Assembly: GCA_946187695.1 (NCBI GenBank)
Contig: CAMHSB010000023.1
Span: 1-32,046 of the forward strand
Length of the DNA: 32,046 nucleotides
Direction: 5' to 3'
Source of the DNA: an uncultured Bacteroidales bacterium
GTDB lineage: Bacteria; Bacteroidota; Bacteroidia; Bacteroidales; Paludibacteraceae
A program made the translations under genes and the position numbers. Within the stretch, counting starts at the first letter, position 1, and each line of letters opens with the position of its first letter. Of this stretch, positions 30,601 to 32,046 are shown piece by piece. Below the pieces are notes generated by a model. It was not told where the DNA came from. It made no database searches and worked only from the letters and a program-made list of their open reading frames with translations.

Positions 30601-32046
30601 TGGCGATCGGCAGAACGGTCACTTTCAAACCGATGACAGAGGTCTTGCCGTAGGTGTCGGTGACGGTGTCTCGATAAACACCGGACTCGTATATCTTCTG
30701 TCCACGCCATGCAAGCGGCAGATCGTTCGCGCAGACGGATACCGAGTCGTCATACAGACGGGCTACCGTCAGATGCAACTCAACGATCGAGTCGCAACCG
30801 AAGGACGATTGATAACGAACGGGGTAGGTACCCGCAGCGGAGTAGGTCTGTCCCTCAAAGTGAACGATGTCGCCTTCGTAGATCGTGCGGTCGATGACAT
30901 GATAGAACTTCGGCAGCACGTTAAGGTGCAGGATGATGATACTGTCGCAACCGCTGGTGTTGCGGATCGTATCGCGGTACTCACCGCTCTCGGACAGCGC
31001 CTGACCGTGGAAGGAATATGTGCTACCCTCACAGATCTCGCGGTAGATAGTGGTATCCGTCGGCTGTTTAACGATCAGCTGCAAGCCGTAGTACATGCGC
31101 TCGCCGTTGTAGAAGGTGGTGTCGTTGCGGTAGGTTCCGGCTGCGTACAGCGGTGTAACGGAACCATCCCACTTATTGATCCACAGGTACGGCAGTTCGG
31201 TCGAGCAAACGGTCACTGTGGTGTCTACCCACTGGTGAACGATGAGCTGGAGTACCGAGGTGCTATCGCAACCCTCCGGCGTGGTACCGTAATGGTAGTA
31301 GGTGCCGGTGGTAGAGTAGGTGTTGCCGAAGAAGGTCACGGTTTGACCCTCGAACACGTGCTCTACCTTGTAGTTATAGTAGGGCTTGTTGACCGTCAGG
31401 ATCAAGGTCTTGATGCTATCGCAACCGTTCGCCGCTACGAGCGTGTCGCTGTAGATGCCGGCTACAGTCATCGGCTTACCGTTGAATCGATACTCGCTCC
31501 CCTCACAGATGGAAGCACGGATGGTATCGAAGACTTGCTTGTTGACATTGACTTGAATACCATAGAAGCGTTTCTCTCCGTTGATGATACTATCGTTACG
31601 ATAGAGTCCGGCGTTGTAGAACTGCTCTTGCTTACCGCTCCATCTGTTGGACCAGATGACAGGCAGCTCATTGTCGCAGACGGTGATGATGGTATCGACT
31701 AACGGATGAACCGTCAACTGGAGGATAGTCGTGCTGTCACAACCCTCCGGCGTACGTGCATAATGCGTGTAGGTGCCGGTGGTGGTATAGGTATTACCGT
31801 AGAAGTCCACCGACTGACCGTCCAGGATGTCCTCCTTGATGAGGCTGTAGAACGGTTGGTTGACGGTGAGGATGAGGGTAGTGATGGAGTCACAACCGTT
31901 AGCACCTTGGGTCGTATCACGGTAAATACCTGCAACCTTGATATCCTTACCAACGAACGGATAGGACGAGCCTTCACAGATGGAAGCACGAATGGTATCG
32001 AAGACTTGCTTGTTGACATTGACTTGAATACCATAGAAGCGTTTCT
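27698..32046 (-). CDS. Giant GCDS-repeat surface protein with T9SS sorting domain (5' end outside window)
   Basis: The frame stays open to the window edge, giving 1448 visible C-terminal residues and no start. The bulk is built of modules of about 70-80 residues, each running CEG.....F.G......G.Y.DT....GCDSI..L.L.V. I count twelve clear GCDS motifs plus variants (GCTD, GFDS, FSCDS). Cysteines at both module ends suggest intramodule disulfides in an extracellular fibre. Near the C-terminus come a distinct domain with CADDKNFQITF and a segment VDWFVNGVRQQNNGKG. The end is a type A T9SS sorting domain (YELYNATGILLSGGQ...GIYFIRA, ending KVLIY), which sends the protein across the outer membrane through PorU-type processing. 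Role: probably adhesin or surface layer, by inference. Confidence 0.92.
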   Translation of the reverse strand, partial: KRFYGIQVNVNKQVFDTIRASICEGSSYPFVGKDIKVAGIYRDTTQGANGCDSITTLILTVNQPFYSLIKEDILDGQSVDFYGNTYTTTGTYTHYARTPEGCDSTTILQLTVHPLVDTIITVCDNELPVIWSNRWSGKQEQFYNAGLYRNDSIINGEKRFYGIQVNVNKQVFDTIRASICEGSEYRFNGKPMTVAGIYSDTLVAANGCDSIKTLILTVNKPYYNYKVEHVFEGQTVTFFGNTYSTTGTYYHYGTTPEGCDSTSVLQLIVHQWVDTTVTVCSTELPYLWINKWDGSVTPLYAAGTYRNDTTFYNGERMYYGLQLIVKQPTDTTIYREICEGSTYSFHGQALSESGEYRDTIRNTSGCDSIIILHLNVLPKFYHVIDRTIYEGDIVHFEGQTYSAAGTYPVRYQSSFGCDSIVELHLTVARLYDDSVSVCANDLPLAWRGQKIYESGVYRDTVTDTYGKTSVIGLKVTVLPIAKLEEPIIKTICEGDFYKFGDSILTKQGTYYDTLIAANGCDSIVTLVLQIQPSVYQTDVRRIFEGDSAFFNGVWYKESGVYEKRVVNEYGCTDTYQMILTVLKSFNVDTTAVICDSDLPFIWRGIEYNETGDYSLPIAWTDSSRVVKTLHLTVNKSFYGERTISICAGDTFLFKGRQYFDSGEFNDTIPSNNGCDSIIKYIIAMHPTFDKIFEKHISDKQPYDFHGRLLSQTGTYEWTGKTVNGCDSIEHLLLTVHPSFFQSDTIDLCQSDSINYPYVWQDENGRLIETISETGVYTDSVLTAYGFDSVHQLVVYVHPSYFVREQYEIGEGEVLKIHGENISEPKIYFDTLRTIHGCDSVFHIVVNRKRTREFTWSKTICQGDYYDFFGRKLTQTGQYKYTSQYKDSIVTLTLTVNPVTYSEKRIVITDKSTSYIGKDGKTYYTYIHDGKLYDSLQVGNNLFVEHEVNHYGCDSLARLIIVVSSHYSDWTPMPLCPGSEIKIDGDTIRQAGLYTFLRRSRVTGEMDSIWRVEVYDAPAYEFDLNTEMCDGDTLFIGNKAVTRGGQQDVVLKTVDGCDSIFHLDVKIHPSYRFETSATIFDYETYTWDQNHQTYNVSGVYEKSFPTKQDPDFSCDSTYVLKLNVITTKRVNTEFTLCEGQEYTWRGKTYTEEGFYTDTVANKASLQSAIYTLHLIVAHPTYISTATAGEICADDKNFQITFTYTGVKPTSYSIYYDQLAKDEGFVDVIDQPFLGEDHFATGDVPAKPEVIYLDHTAYIRPNKYTMSLVLDNGVCGISRADNIELTVKYPSWILEQNWNDIVVPLKQSLNGGYEFSQVDWFVNGVRQQNNGKGYLQHSFSDGDEVVMVATRKGENYSIETCPLVIGLQQNLSYDDPILVYPTQAPRARARVKVKVSRAGAYELYNATGILLSGGQLDSGENELLLPATCGIYFIRATQGDEVTSHKVLIY
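31102..32046. repeat. Higher-order ~471-bp tandem repeat in the giant gene
   Basis: Two consecutive units of 474 bp (31102-31575) and 471 bp (31576-32046), each coding for three submodules, are clearly duplicated. The register is set by recurring features such as NGE..(F/Y)YG and PEGCDST. At the nucleotide level 31506-31575 and 31977-32046 differ at one of 70 positions. The window ends inside the repeat, so more copies may follow. Confidence 0.88.

Overview
The window comes from an anaerobic Bacteroidetes bacterium, most likely a member of the Bacteroidales. The order-level placement is inference. The evidence is: (i) promoters of the Bacteroidetes type, TTG-N19/20-TAnnTTTG, in front of nine genes or operons; (ii) a type IX secretion (T9SS) C-terminal sorting domain on a giant repeat protein; (iii) a Bacteroidetes-type long SecA, a DUF3078 outer-membrane barrel and a four-cysteine insert in PheS; (iv) an oxygen-sensitive class III ribonucleotide reductase (NrdD/NrdG) as the only ribonucleotide reductase seen. 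Coding DNA is fairly GC-rich and intergenic DNA is strongly AT-rich.

Layout. 1-1353: prfB (minus), divergent from secA. 1354-5889: secA followed by a DUF3078 barrel protein. 5886-9251: minus-strand operon nadK, lgt, fmt, HD hydrolase. 9393-10862: beta-CASP metallo-hydrolase, divergent from nadK. 10882-17300: a tRNA-Pro unit, then HAD phosphatase, plsC-like acyltransferase, and a TolC / HlyD / two ABC-2 permease export operon with no ATPase gene here. 17293-18507: serB (minus), convergent with the permeases and divergent from pheS. 18605-23158: pheS, a C_GCAxxG_C_C redox protein, a dihydrolipoyl dehydrogenase and a secreted endonuclease I. 23307-24833: a secreted protein of unknown function. 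25121-27678: nrdD-nrdG. 27698-32046: the 3' part of a giant GCDS-repeat T9SS cargo protein (minus), which runs off the window.

Most genes are core housekeeping: translation (prfB, fmt, pheS, tRNA-Pro), envelope and secretion (secA, lgt, plsC-like, exporter, DUF3078), cofactors and metabolism (nadK, serB, lpd, nrdDG). The unusual content lies between and at the edges of genes. Period-7 tandem repeats of several unrelated sequences fill intergenic gaps, sit inside coding regions and encode signal-peptide cores. The tRNA-Pro gene is preceded by an inverted copy of its own 5' end. A cluster of AACTTTT-ended boxes lies upstream of nrdD. Two neighbouring secreted proteins share a short C-terminal tail. 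The giant surface protein carries a nearly identical ~471-bp higher-order repeat. I found no CRISPR array, insertion sequence, prophage or defence system.
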